Source: an uncultured Mucispirillum sp.
GTDB taxonomy: Bacteria; Chrysiogenota; Deferribacteres; Deferribacterales; Mucispirillaceae
Length of the DNA: 64,000 nucleotides
Reading direction: 5' to 3'
Assembly (NCBI GenBank): GCA_944324465.1
Contig: CALUWI010000001.1
Location: 97,023 to 161,022, forward strand
The notes beneath the pieces were generated by a model that worked only from the letters and a program-made list of their open reading frames with translations, searched no databases and had not been told where the DNA came from. Of this stretch, positions 37,581 to 47,054 are shown one piece after another. Position 1 is the stretch's first letter; each line of letters starts with the position of its first letter. A program made the position numbers and the translations under genes.

Positions 37581-38017
37581 TGGATGGGAAAAAAGCATAC
37601 AGCACATTTAATGGTGTTATGCTCGGATTTCTTATCCTTATTGCTCTTTCTCTTGCTGCTGTTATTTTTTTTACTAAGTCATCAGTTTTCAGTAAAGTAG
37701 ACGAACACGGCTGTAATAACAGTGCAGGCTATACTTTCAGCTATGCAAAAAATAAATGTATAAAAGTATATGAAGAAGCACTGCAGTTTATAAGAACTGG
37801 TTCTAATAACCCTAATGATTTAAAAGCATTTATAGTATTTTCTGATGATAATAAATCTGCTGATATGTTTCTACCTGGCAGAATATATGCACTTCTTAAA
37901 GTAAAAGATAATAATACACAGTGGCATGATAATTCATCATCTTATATCCTTTATAATCTTCCTGAAAAATTAAGCCTTACAAAAGATAAACAGGAAATCT
38001 ATTATATAAATAGATAG
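37580..38017 (+). CDS. Hypothetical single-pass membrane protein (145 aa)
   Basis: No family recognised. It has one N-terminal membrane segment (VMLGFLILIALSLAAVIFFT, residues about 13-32) followed by an exported domain with a Cys pair (EHGC...NKC) that could form a disulfide. It starts on the last base of the previous stop codon (TAATG), so it is the third gene of the IorA-like unit. A pilin-like fold is possible from its shape, but no prepilin cleavage motif is visible. Confidence 0.7.
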   Translation: MDGKKAYSTFNGVMLGFLILIALSLAAVIFFTKSSVFSKVDEHGCNNSAGYTFSYAKNKCIKVYEEALQFIRTGSNNPNDLKAFIVFSDDNKSADMFLPGRIYALLKVKDNNTQWHDNSSSYILYNLPEKLSLTKDKQEIYYINR

Positions 38018-38197
38018 GCTTTTCTACCAATATCATACTGAACCTAAGGCGAAGTATCTTAATTAAAAATAAAGCTGTATATAACTTGATTAGCTGTTAT
38101 AATGTAAAGTTATTTGCATTTTTTATATTCTTCACTTACTCAGAATAGACAAATATTAACCACTGTTAATTGTGAGAAATAATTAAATATATATAAT

Positions 38198-38830
38198 CTA
38201 TTTTAATGATATGCTTAAAAGGCCGCCATTTACTGGTATGATTTGAGCATTAAGCGTATCATCTTCAAATATTTCATGAATAAAGTTTAATACTTCCCGC
38301 CTGTTAGACTGATATTTATATGGGGTTTCTGATTCTTCGCACATTACATAGCCGTATATTAATATATCATCAAAAACAACACAGGCATTTTTATTAAGTC
38401 TTGGTTTTAAAAGCTGCCATATACCTGCATACTCTCTTTTTACTGTATCAATAAATGCAAAGTCATATTTTTCATCAGTAGTTTTTAAAAACTGCTCTCC
38501 ACGAATCTGGTAGTATGATACATTTTTATAATCTTTAAAATAGTTCTGAAAAAACAGTCCCCTTTCCAGATTGCCGTCAACGGCTGTAAGGTGAGTATTA
38601 GGAAATCCTTTTAACACAGCCATACTGGATACTCCAATACCGCAGCCTATATCTATGCTTTTTGCAGGCTGTTTAATGGAAACAATATTTGTAACAGCAG
38701 TGCAGGCATTTTCTTCTAGTGATGGCACACCCATTCTCTCAGCTGCCTGCCTTAATGTTTCATAATCAGATTTAAAACCTAATTTATTTAAAAATTCTTC
38801 GCAAATTGTTGGTGAAAATGATACATTCAT
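38198..38830 (-). CDS. Class I SAM-dependent methyltransferase (O-methyltransferase-like)
   Basis: A 210 aa Rossmann methyltransferase. Motif I is SIDIGCGIGVSSMAVLKG, the acidic loop is LTAVDGN, motif IV is YDFAFIDTVKREYAG and VVFDDILIYG follows, as in the catechol-type O-methyltransferase group (which includes tRNA uridine-34 enzymes such as TrmR). It follows motE by 3 nt at the end of the flagellar unit. Whether it modifies a flagellar protein or a small molecule or tRNA is unknown. Confidence 0.88.
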   Translation of the reverse strand: MNVSFSPTICEEFLNKLGFKSDYETLRQAAERMGVPSLEENACTAVTNIVSIKQPAKSIDIGCGIGVSSMAVLKGFPNTHLTAVDGNLERGLFFQNYFKDYKNVSYYQIRGEQFLKTTDEKYDFAFIDTVKREYAGIWQLLKPRLNKNACVVFDDILIYGYVMCEESETPYKYQSNRREVLNFIHEIFEDDTLNAQIIPVNGGLLSISLK

Positions 38831-38833
38831 AAA

Positions 38834-39352
38834 CTATTTCTGCTGTGCTCTCTTAGCTTTTTCATCACCAAAAACAGGCTGATATGTAAGCCTTTCTGCC
38901 ATTTTTGAGGCATATTCTGGGTTTGATTTACCAAGTTCGTTTAATATTTTACCAGCCACATTTGGTGTCATTCTGCTGAATATTGAAACAGCTGTATCAA
39001 TATTCATAGTAGTAATAATATTTGCTACTGATTTTGGTTTAGATGTAGAATACACTTTTACAAGGTTATCAAGCTCTTTATCCTGCTGCTCACTTAACGA
39101 TTTAAGCTGGGCAGAAACTTCATCCCTGATTTTTTTTATATCGTTTTCTCTTGCAAGCAAATCCTGCTCCATAGCATTAAGCCTTGCTTCTTTAGCATTT
39201 AAATCTGCTTCGCGGATATTTAAATTTTTCTCTTTTTCTCTTAATTCTTTTAATATTGCTGTTGTATCTATTACTTTTCCATTCTGCTCTTGAGCATAAG
39301 ATGCACCAAAAGCAAATAAAGATATTAAACATAACGCAGCTATTTTTTTCAT
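38834..39352 (-). CDS. MotE-like flagellar protein (coiled coil plus MgtE_N-type domain)
   Basis: A 172 aa exported protein: signal peptide (to about residue 20), a long coiled coil (about 35-95, heptads such as LREKEKNLNIREADLNAKEARLNAMEQDL), then a MgtE N-terminal-type helical domain (SVANIITTMNIDTAVSIFSRMTPNVAGKIL). MotE and FlbB proteins of this design sit in the periplasm and help place the stator. It lies 11 nt after fliJ, consistent with that role. Confidence 0.85.
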   Translation of the reverse strand: MKKIAALCLISLFAFGASYAQEQNGKVIDTTAILKELREKEKNLNIREADLNAKEARLNAMEQDLLARENDIKKIRDEVSAQLKSLSEQQDKELDNLVKVYSTSKPKSVANIITTMNIDTAVSIFSRMTPNVAGKILNELGKSNPEYASKMAERLTYQPVFGDEKAKRAQQK

Positions 39353-39363
39353 ACTTCTGCTCC

Positions 39364-39801
39364 TTATTCTTCCTTATGTCCTCTTGTAATATTTATTTCA
39401 TCTATCTGCATCATTTCCTGTTTTTTTACATATTCTGCATAATCTTGCAGATGTTTTGCTTTTAATTTTTCCATCACTTTTACATCGTTTAGTGATTTTT
39501 TTAATACTTCTTTCTGCTTTGCCACTTCTTTTGATGCAGCCTGTACTTTTGCTTCACATTCTAATAAATCATTCTGCCTGACAGCTATATATTTATTATA
39601 CATTTCTATAAAATCAAAAAGCCCTTTTGCCCTGTCCTGCTCCATTTCACTGTTTTTGGTTTTTATATCTTCCATAACAGTATTCATTTCTTCATAAGCC
39701 TGTTTTTCTTTTAACTGTAAATCTGCTAATTTTATTTTTTCTCTTTCAAGAGCTTTTTCTCTTAATTCTAATACTTTTTCAAGTTTAAATTTTTTATTCA
39801 T
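39364..39801 (-). CDS. fliJ: Flagellar export chaperone FliJ
   Basis: A 145 aa protein that is almost entirely a charged coiled coil, starting FKLEKVLELREKALEREKIKLADLQ as FliJ proteins do. FliJ is the central stalk that couples the FliI ATPase ring to the FlhA export gate. Identity rests on length, coiled coil and position directly after fliI (8 nt). Confidence 0.9.
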   Translation of the reverse strand: MNKKFKLEKVLELREKALEREKIKLADLQLKEKQAYEEMNTVMEDIKTKNSEMEQDRAKGLFDFIEMYNKYIAVRQNDLLECEAKVQAASKEVAKQKEVLKKSLNDVKVMEKLKAKHLQDYAEYVKKQEMMQIDEINITRGHKEE

Positions 39802-39809
39802 ATTTTATT

Positions 39810-41120
39810 TTATACTTTACCTACTATAGACTGCATAATACCAAGTGTTTCATCCATAGTAAACTTCTCATTTTTACCCTGCTTTAAAAAGCTGTTTACT
39901 GCATTATTTTTTGCAATCGCCTCATCAATTTTAGGGTTTGAGCCTTTAGAATATGCACCAATATTAATTAAATCTTCTGCCTCTCTGTATGTAGCTATTA
40001 AGTCGCGGATTTTACCAGCCATAGCAATATGTTCAGGGGTTGCTACTTCTGTCATAAGACGAGATGCACTTACCATTACATTAATTGCAGGGAAATGGTT
40101 TTTTGCTCCAAGACTTCTGTCTAATACAATATGGCCGTCAATAATAGAGCGGACAGTATCTGCAATAGGGTCATTCATATCATCCCCTTCAGATAATACT
40201 GTATAAAGCCCTGTAATAGAGCCTTCTCCCTCTGTTGTGCCTGCTCTTTCTAAAAGTTTAGGTAAAAGTCCAAAAACAGAAGGTGTATAACCTTTTGATG
40301 TAGGCGGTTCGCCAACAGTTAAGCCTATTTCCCTTTGAGCCATTGCAAAGCGGGTTACACTATCCATCATAAGCATAACTTCTTTGCCTTCATCTCTAAA
40401 ATATTCTGCAATCGCTGTTGCAACAAATGCACCAAGCCTTCTTACAAGGGCAGACTGGTCACTGGTTGCAACAACTACTACACTTCGTTTTAAGCCTTCT
40501 TCCCCTAAATCTCTTTCTATAAACTCTCTTACTTCTCTGCCCCGTTCGCCGATTAATGCAATAACATTCACTTGTGCACTTGTATTTCTTGCAATCATAC
40601 CTAAAAGCACACTTTTACCAACACCAGAACCTGCAAATATACCAACACGCTGTCCGCTGCCAGATGTTAAAAGCCCGTCTATTGCTTTTACCCCTGTAGA
40701 GATTGGCGTTTTAATTACACGCCGAAGTAGTGGTGGCGGTGGTGCAGCACTAATTGGCACAGGATGTACATCTACTAATGGACCTTTGCCGTCCATTGGG
40801 TTTCCAAAGCCGTCAAGCACTCTTCCTAAAAGGCTTTCTCCAACAAATACTTTATTACCGTCGCTTACTTCACTTACTATACTGCCTGGTGCTATACCTT
40901 CATTTTCTCCGTAAGGCATAAGCACTACCCTGTCATCACGAAAGCCGATAATTTCAGCATATATATCTGTACCCATAACAGTTCTAATAGTGCAGCGGCT
41001 GCCTATACTTATTAAAGGTCCGTCAGCTTCTACCACAAGACCTGCAATTTTAGTAACTCTGCCTGTAAGTGTTATTTTAGTTTTCGGTTTGACTGCCTGC
41101 AGCAGCTGTAAGTTGCGCAT
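39810..41120 (-). CDS. fliI: Flagellum-specific ATPase FliI
   Basis: A 436 aa F1-beta-like ATPase of the flagellar type III export apparatus. Walker A is GSGVGKS (164-170), then GERGREVREF, Walker B VMLMMDSVTRFA and the family-specific PPTSKGYTPSVFGLLPKLLERAG. The ATG at 41120 overlaps the end of fliH by 44 nt, a long overlap, but the N-terminal VTKIAGLVVEADGP needs this start. Confidence 0.97.
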   Translation of the reverse strand: MRNLQLLQAVKPKTKITLTGRVTKIAGLVVEADGPLISIGSRCTIRTVMGTDIYAEIIGFRDDRVVLMPYGENEGIAPGSIVSEVSDGNKVFVGESLLGRVLDGFGNPMDGKGPLVDVHPVPISAAPPPPLLRRVIKTPISTGVKAIDGLLTSGSGQRVGIFAGSGVGKSVLLGMIARNTSAQVNVIALIGERGREVREFIERDLGEEGLKRSVVVVATSDQSALVRRLGAFVATAIAEYFRDEGKEVMLMMDSVTRFAMAQREIGLTVGEPPTSKGYTPSVFGLLPKLLERAGTTEGEGSITGLYTVLSEGDDMNDPIADTVRSIIDGHIVLDRSLGAKNHFPAINVMVSASRLMTEVATPEHIAMAGKIRDLIATYREAEDLINIGAYSKGSNPKIDEAIAKNNAVNSFLKQGKNEKFTMDETLGIMQSIVGKV

Positions 41121-42300
41121 TTATCTCTTTTTCCAAATCATTAATCATTGTATCTACATTTAAAGCAATTTCACCAGATTTAGAATCAACAATTACTGCC
41201 CCTTTTGGCACAGAAACATCGCCAGATACTTCATAATCAGGAAGTCCTGCCTGAGTGATTTCCACATCTTCTGGGTTTACTTTAAATTTTATATCTCTAA
41301 ATTCATGAAGTCTTGATAAATTTTGTTTTATAATATTTAATGCAAAGCTGTCATTGATTTTTCTTTCCTCACCTATTAGTGTTTTAACAAAACCAATAAC
41401 AGTTGCTGGTACCTGCTCATCCACTGCATCAATAGATGATTTTACTTCATCTAATTTTGCAAGTGCATCTTTATAAAAAACATCAAGTTTTGCAATGTAA
41501 TCTGCTTTTTCTGCCTCATAATGTTTTTCAAACTCAGTTTTAGCCTGCTCATAGCCTGCCTGCCTGCCTTCTTCTTTTGATGCTGCAAGCTGTTCAGGCA
41601 GAGTAGTTTTTAATGTTTCAAGCTCACTATTTGCAGCATCAAGCTGTTTATCCCTTTCCATTAATGCTTTTTCAACAGTTAACTTTAAGGCTTCCATTTC
41701 TTCTGCATGGGCTTTATATCCATCAATCTGCTCTTTATATGATGCAAGCTCATTTTTTAATGCTTCCAGCTCACTTTCACTGATTAATGGCGACATTTCA
41801 GGGTTAGGAATAAATTCTTCGTTTGAAATTACACTGCTTTCATGTTGCTTTGCCTGTGCTGCAGGGTTATCAGAAACTGTCTGCATTACAGGAATATCTT
41901 CCAGTGGCAAGTCATCTTCTACCCTGTCATTATTTCTGGAACGAACAACAGTTGGAGATTTTGGCTCATCATCTAAGCCGTCAGAAAACATTGGTGCTTC
42001 AACAAATCCCTGCCCTAATTTTCCAGCAGGTAAATCTACTTTTTCACCAACAATGCCATCTTCTGCCTTTGCAAGACGGGAAGGTGGCCAGTAATCTTTA
42101 TCAGTAACTTCATCTTCATATTCTTCTATTGTTTCAGGTTCTTCCTCGCCAGTATCACTAAACATATCCTGCACTGATAATTCTTCATCATCAGCAAAAG
42201 AGCGTAAATTATAATCTTTTTCACCACGCTCAACTGTGGCAAACTCTCTCATTTTAAATACGCCCTCTGACCTGTCCTCTTTGATAACTTTTGATGACAT
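41077..42300 (-). CDS. fliH: Flagellar assembly protein FliH (extended N-terminus)
   Basis: About 407 aa from the ATG at 42300, which has GGAG 5 nt upstream; a GTG two codons earlier is less likely. FliH binds FliI and links it to the C-ring. The C-terminal half has the family's coiled coil and the FVKTLIGEERKIND...VNPEDVEI domain. FliH is usually 220-300 aa; the extra length is an acidic, Pro-rich disordered N-terminus (EEEPETIEEYEDEVTDKDYW). There is a 184 nt gap after fliG containing a hairpin. Confidence 0.88.
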   Translation of the reverse strand: MSSKVIKEDRSEGVFKMREFATVERGEKDYNLRSFADDEELSVQDMFSDTGEEEPETIEEYEDEVTDKDYWPPSRLAKAEDGIVGEKVDLPAGKLGQGFVEAPMFSDGLDDEPKSPTVVRSRNNDRVEDDLPLEDIPVMQTVSDNPAAQAKQHESSVISNEEFIPNPEMSPLISESELEALKNELASYKEQIDGYKAHAEEMEALKLTVEKALMERDKQLDAANSELETLKTTLPEQLAASKEEGRQAGYEQAKTEFEKHYEAEKADYIAKLDVFYKDALAKLDEVKSSIDAVDEQVPATVIGFVKTLIGEERKINDSFALNIIKQNLSRLHEFRDIKFKVNPEDVEITQAGLPDYEVSGDVSVPKGAVIVDSKSGEIALNVDTMINDLEKEINAQLTAAAGSQTEN

Positions 42301-42422
42301 ATACACTCCACATTATAATAGAAAAATAAATTAAGACTAAAGAAAAGTCTAAAATTATAAAAATTAAACTATACTTTTTATTATATAGACTTTTAATAAA
42401 TTAAAAGCCTGCTCTTTATAAA

Positions 42423-42455
42423 ATTATTGCAGACAAATAGTCTGCCTGCAATAAT
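42423..42455. terminator. Nested hairpin between fliG and fliH
   Basis: ATTATTGCAG...CTGCAATAAT with an inner GCAGAC/GTCTGC. It may attenuate transcription or mark an mRNA-processing point, lowering fliH and later genes relative to fliF and fliG. Confidence 0.55.
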
Positions 42456-42483
42456 ATATTTTATAAAATGTTTTAAATATAAA

Positions 42484-43527
42484 TTAAATAAACTGTTCTT
42501 CTTCACCGCCGCCGATACTAATAACACCTTCTTCGTCAAGTTCCCTTACAATTGCAACAATCTCATGCTGAGCTTTTTCAACATCTTTCAAGCGGACAGG
42601 ACCCATATAGTCCATTTCTTCCTGCATGGTTTCCATAGCACGCTTAGACATATTTTCAAAGAATTTTTTCTTAGTATCTTCATCAGCCCCTTTAAGAGCA
42701 AATGTAAGCACTTTTTTATCAGCTTTTTTAAGTATTTCCTGAATAGCTGCTGTTCCAAGAACTTTAATATCATCAAAGACAAACATCATATCTCTGATTT
42801 TTGCAACTAATTCTGGAGAATCTTTTTCCAATCTGTCAAGAGTAGTTTTACTTGCAACCCTGTCCATACGGTTGAAAATTTCTGCAACAGATTTTACGCC
42901 GCCAACTTCAACATTGTATGATGATAATGCTTCAAACCTTTCTTCTAACACTTTTGAAAGTGTTTTAACAACGGCTGGAGAAATATCCTGCAGGTTTGCA
43001 ATTCTAACAGCAACTTCTGCTTTTAAATCTTCTGGAAGCTGTGCCATAGATTCTGCCGCATGTGATGGGTCTAAATGGGCAAGAATTAAGGCAATAGTCT
43101 GCGGGTGCTCGTTCATAATAAATTTTGCAAGCTGTTTAGGGTCAATCTTAGTTAAGAATTCAAAACCAGATGACTGCTCAAGCATTTTAGTAAGCCTGTC
43201 AATAATCTTCCTTGCTCTTTCCGGTCCTAACGATTTAACAAGGATAGATTTAGCATACTCTAAACCGCCTTTAGAAATAAATTTTTTCGCAAGCATCATA
43301 TTGTAGAATTCTTCTACAACTTCATCTATCTGCTCAGGTGGAACAACTCTTGTTAATGCAATCTCTTTTGATAAATCAGATACTTCTTCATCATCAAGGA
43401 ATGCCATAACTTTAGAAGATATTTCTTCCCCTAAAGCAACCATTAAAATAGCAGCTTTTTTCATACCCTGCGATGACTGTATGCCGGAAATGGCAGCCAT
43501 CATGGCAGCTGTATCTTCTCTAGCCAT
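42484..43527 (-). CDS. fliG: Flagellar motor switch protein FliG
   Basis: A 347 aa C-ring protein that contacts MotA and sets rotation. It has the middle-domain EHPQTIALILAHLDP, and the C-terminal charged helix region (VFDDIKVLGTAAIQEILKKADKKVLTFALKGAD) with the torque residues. Its ATG shares a base with the fliF stop (TAATG), so the pair is translationally coupled. Confidence 0.98.
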   Translation of the reverse strand: MAREDTAAMMAAISGIQSSQGMKKAAILMVALGEEISSKVMAFLDDEEVSDLSKEIALTRVVPPEQIDEVVEEFYNMMLAKKFISKGGLEYAKSILVKSLGPERARKIIDRLTKMLEQSSGFEFLTKIDPKQLAKFIMNEHPQTIALILAHLDPSHAAESMAQLPEDLKAEVAVRIANLQDISPAVVKTLSKVLEERFEALSSYNVEVGGVKSVAEIFNRMDRVASKTTLDRLEKDSPELVAKIRDMMFVFDDIKVLGTAAIQEILKKADKKVLTFALKGADEDTKKKFFENMSKRAMETMQEEMDYMGPVRLKDVEKAQHEIVAIVRELDEEGVISIGGGEEEQFI

Positions 43528-45215
43528 TAGTTACTACCCCCTTGACCGTTACCGCTTTTAATCATAGCTTTTACTAAGTTTGCTATCATCTCAGGGTCCT
43601 CATTGGCCTGTTCCTCAATTTTCTTCAACATAACTTTAGATTTTACTGCTTCCACATCAATAGGGGTAGATTCTTCTAATTCTGCCTCTATTTCACGCTC
43701 TAATTCTTCAACAGATTTAGGGAAACCGCTTTCATCGCCAACAGAAATATCAAGGCCTGCCATTTGAGCATCAAGGGCAGATTCACCAAGCATTTCTTCA
43801 TCAATTTCGCGAGATTTATCAATCCTTTTCATAATTGGGCGTAAAATCAGCAGCCAAAACATAAAGATAATTACAACAGCACTTACATAAGATGCAATTT
43901 GTTTTATCATTTCCATACGCTTAGCACTCTCTTCTGCCATTAAATCTATTTCATCTTTTGTTGTATCAAAAGATATATTTGTTACTTCAATAACATCTGT
44001 CCTGCCTGCATCATAGCCAACTGCAGCTGCAACTGCGGCACGGAGTTTTGTCATTTCATCTTCTGTCCAAGGTTTACGCACAAGCTGTCTTGTGCCGTCT
44101 ACTGTTTCTATAGCTTGTCTATCGTCCACAACAACAGCAACCGTTAGCCTTTTTATTTCACCGCCAACTTTATTTTCCCTTGTAACAGTTTTATCTATTT
44201 CATAGTTAGTAGTTTCATCTGTCTTACTGTATTCGCTGACAATACCGTCAACTAAAATATCAGGCTCAGCCAGGTTTGATTCAACACCAGGAATACCCTG
44301 TGGACCTTTACCAGTCTGTTTTGAATTAATTTCTAGTGTTCTTTGTGAACGAGTAACTGGTGTATCGCCAAATTTTTCGCTTATAACTTCTCTTTGAGAA
44401 AAATCCATAGCAACACTTACTCTCACTATAAAGGGATTATCTGCACCAAGCATTGGAAGAAGTGCATTTCTAAGCCTTTCTTCCATATATTTTTCCTGGT
44501 CTCTTTCATAAGCTATCTGGTTTTGAGTAAGTCTGTATGGCTCATTTGCTTCTGTCATAAAAGCACTAAGCAGATTACCTGCGGTATCAACTACCTGAAT
44601 ATTTTTAGGCTCAAGACCTTTTACAGCAGCAGCTACTAAATGGCTGATAGAGCGGACTTCATCTTCACTTAATGTTTGGTCAGGTTTTAATTTTAATGCG
44701 ACAGAGGCTTTTGCCTGCTGTTCTTCTGAAACAAAAAGCCTTTCTTTAGGTATGCTTAAATGAACTTTTGCTTCTAAAACTTTATCCATTGTAGCAATAG
44801 TATTGCTTAATTCGCCTTGTAATGCTCTTTGATAGTCTACATTCTGCATAAATTCAGTTTTACCAAAACTTGATTTATCAAAAAGCTCAAATCCTGCAGC
44901 AGGCGGTGTTTTTGGCAGCCCCTGTTCTGCAAGCATCATTCTGGCATTATATACATTTTCCTGTGGAACTTCTATAGATGTACCGTTTACTCTAAAAGGA
45001 ACAGACTGCTGGCGTAACTGGTCACTGACTGCCTGAACATCATCCTGAGTCATATCAGTGTAAAGTGGTTTATAAGCTGGCTTATTAGCCCAGATAAGCA
45101 GAACAGTAACAGCAGCAACAACTGCAACAGATGCAGCACCAATTGCCACTTTTTGCAGAGTTGTCAGCTTTGCCCAGATATCTAAAAATTGTGTGGATAA
45201 ATTACGCACCGCCAT
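43527..45215 (-). CDS. fliF: Flagellar MS-ring protein FliF
   Basis: A 562 aa inner-membrane ring protein. It has a TM segment at about residues 23-43, a YscJ-like domain (YKPLYTDMTQDDVQAVSDQL, RALQGELSNTIATMDKVLEAKVHLSIP), the RBM3 region with IPGVESNL, a second TM (about 440-462) and a C-terminal FliG-binding tail. It is full length. A 196 nt AT-rich gap precedes it. Confidence 0.98.
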   Translation of the reverse strand: MAVRNLSTQFLDIWAKLTTLQKVAIGAASVAVVAAVTVLLIWANKPAYKPLYTDMTQDDVQAVSDQLRQQSVPFRVNGTSIEVPQENVYNARMMLAEQGLPKTPPAAGFELFDKSSFGKTEFMQNVDYQRALQGELSNTIATMDKVLEAKVHLSIPKERLFVSEEQQAKASVALKLKPDQTLSEDEVRSISHLVAAAVKGLEPKNIQVVDTAGNLLSAFMTEANEPYRLTQNQIAYERDQEKYMEERLRNALLPMLGADNPFIVRVSVAMDFSQREVISEKFGDTPVTRSQRTLEINSKQTGKGPQGIPGVESNLAEPDILVDGIVSEYSKTDETTNYEIDKTVTRENKVGGEIKRLTVAVVVDDRQAIETVDGTRQLVRKPWTEDEMTKLRAAVAAAVGYDAGRTDVIEVTNISFDTTKDEIDLMAEESAKRMEMIKQIASYVSAVVIIFMFWLLILRPIMKRIDKSREIDEEMLGESALDAQMAGLDISVGDESGFPKSVEELEREIEAELEESTPIDVEAVKSKVMLKKIEEQANEDPEMIANLVKAMIKSGNGQGGSN

Positions 45216-45411
45216 ATATGGTCGCTCCTATACTATATATAAAGTTACACTATGCACAAATATAGTGATATATACTGCAATATATAAAATTTCTTTAATA
45301 GTTACAAGTATTTTTTTTACAATTTAACCATATAATGCTGTATTAACTGTAAAAATTTCTGCATTATTTTATATCATTAAAATAAATGCAGAATTTTATA
45401 TAATATAAACA

Positions 45412-45615
45412 CTATTTAGTATAATTATCTATCTGCTCACTCATAAATTTTAATTCATTTACTGCATCACCTGCATAAAACACAGCAAAGAATAATGAAC
45501 ATAGTAAAACAATAAACACAACCACAGCAAATCTTTTAAGATTTACAGGCAGTGACTGCCATAATAATTTTAATGAAGATAAATTTCCTTCTTTAGAACC
45601 AGACTCTTTATCCAA
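45412..45615 (-). CDS. Small single-pass membrane protein between fliE and fliF (67 aa)
   Basis: No family recognised. It has a short cytoplasmic N-terminus, one TM helix (FAVVVFIVLLCSLFFAVFYAG, about residues 29-49) and a short outer tail. The start is TTG at 45615 with GGAG 8 nt upstream. It sits where no gene is usually found, between the rod-adaptor and MS-ring genes. Its N-terminal phrase SLKLLWQSLPVNLKRF is faintly like the stretch before the first FliF TM, so it could be an MS-ring assembly accessory; this is speculation. Confidence 0.6.
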   Translation of the reverse strand: MDKESGSKEGNLSSLKLLWQSLPVNLKRFAVVVFIVLLCSLFFAVFYAGDAVNELKFMSEQIDNYTK

Positions 45616-45744
45616 AATTTCGCTCCATATTTACAAAGATATTGTTAATTTTTATATAAAGATAGTAATGACGCAGTGATACTGTTAACCAGCAGCACAT
45701 TACAAAGGGATAAGAAAATCAAGTGCAGTAAAAGAAAAGATATA

Positions 45745-46053
45745 CTACACTTGAGTTTTGATAACTTCTTGATAAGCAGATAATAATTTGTTGCGGACTT
45801 CCATCATCATTTTAAGAGATGTATCAGCTTTCTGCATAGCTATCATTGTATCATGCACATCAGTATTTTCACCATTAAGTGCCTGTTGAATAGCTGCTGT
45901 TGCATTATGCTGAGCAGAATCCACACTATTAAGTGCTGTTTTTAAAATATCAGAGAAGCTGTCCCCTTCCACAACAGAAGGCTGCTGTGTAGAGCTGTAG
46001 TTTGTTTCAAGACTGTTTGGAAGTAAAATATCCAGTTTATTAATATCAGCCAT
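45745..46053 (-). CDS. fliE: Flagellar hook-basal body protein FliE
   Basis: A 102 aa rod-MS-ring adaptor. The C-terminal DTMIAMQKADTSLKMMMEVRNKLLSAYQEV matches the family well. It follows flgC by 138 nt and has AGGAG before the ATG. Confidence 0.96.
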   Translation of the reverse strand: MADINKLDILLPNSLETNYSSTQQPSVVEGDSFSDILKTALNSVDSAQHNATAAIQQALNGENTDVHDTMIAMQKADTSLKMMMEVRNKLLSAYQEVIKTQV

Positions 46054-46191
46054 TTTCTGCTCCTATCTTTCTATATATAATATACAATCTTTTTAGTTAC
46101 TTATCAATATAAATCTATATTAGGAAAATTTTGCCGCATACAATATGGCACTAATTTCCCTTATTCAATATCAGGAAAAAATTTCCTAATA

Positions 46192-46596
46192 TTATTGTCG
46201 TCCAATTTCCAGTGCAGCATTAGATAATTGTTTAGCTGACTGCAAAATAGTTAAGTTTGATTCATAAGCTCTTGCTGCTTCCAAAAGGTTAACCATTTCT
46301 TCCACAGGGCTTATATTAGGCATTGCCACATAACCTTCTTCGTTTGCATCAGGATGAGTTGGGTCATACTGCAGACGAGGTGGTTTAGTATCTTCATATA
46401 TCTTATCAACCTGAACACCGCCTTTATGTTCACCAGTTAATACTTGTTTAAATATAACATTTTTCTTCCTGTATGGACCGCCGTCTTCTGTTCGTGTAGT
46501 GTTAGCATTTGCCATATTTGAAGATAAAACACTCATTCTTATTCTTTGTGCGGAAAGCCCTGTGGCTGCTGTGTCTAATACATCAAAATAACTCAT
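46192..46596 (-). CDS. flgC: Flagellar basal-body rod protein FlgC
   Basis: A 134 aa proximal rod protein with the N-terminal LDTAATGLSAQRIRMSVLSSNMANANTTRT and C-terminal EEMVNLLEAARAYESNLTILQSAKQL heptad segments. It follows flgB by 18 nt. Confidence 0.98.
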   Translation of the reverse strand: MSYFDVLDTAATGLSAQRIRMSVLSSNMANANTTRTEDGGPYRKKNVIFKQVLTGEHKGGVQVDKIYEDTKPPRLQYDPTHPDANEEGYVAMPNISPVEEMVNLLEAARAYESNLTILQSAKQLSNAALEIGRQ

Positions 46597-46614
46597 TTTC
46601 TACCCCTTCACTTT

Positions 46615-47031
46615 TTATTGTGGCTGTGTTTTAGTTAAGTTTACAAGACCAGTTACTTTTTTGCCTGCAATTTGAGAAAGCAGTTTATATCTTAATTCTG
46701 CCTCTGCCTGCTGGCTCATTTCATAATCCATATTTACATCGTTTCCATCGTTTCTTGTAGACGGATTATTTTGGAAACGAACTAATGTCCTAGGGTCTAA
46801 TTCTTCATCGCCTACTGACATATGCATTGGGTTAGTGCGTTTAAGTGATACAGGATTATTTGAATTAGAGTAATATTCTTCCATAACTTCGCTGAAAACA
46901 AGTTTAACAGCTTTATATTTTGGAGTATCCTGATTTGCAATATTTCTTGATATACCGTTATTTTTTACTGATAAAGTATCAAGAGCAAAGTTTAAATCAT
47001 TTACTTTAGTTTTATCAAAAATCCCTATCAT
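46615..47031 (-). CDS. flgB: Flagellar basal-body rod protein FlgB
   Basis: About 138 aa from the ATG at 47031, where AGAGGTG lies 4 nt upstream. A TTG 33 nt earlier falls inside the sigma-54 promoter and cannot be the start. Landmarks are LSVKNNGISRNIANQDTPKYKA and DYEMSQQAEAELRYKLL. First gene of the flagellar unit running to 38198. Confidence 0.97.
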   Translation of the reverse strand: MIGIFDKTKVNDLNFALDTLSVKNNGISRNIANQDTPKYKAVKLVFSEVMEEYYSNSNNPVSLKRTNPMHMSVGDEELDPRTLVRFQNNPSTRNDGNDVNMDYEMSQQAEAELRYKLLSQIAGKKVTGLVNLTKTQPQ

Positions 47032-47054
47032 TTCACACCTCTTACTTTTTAATA

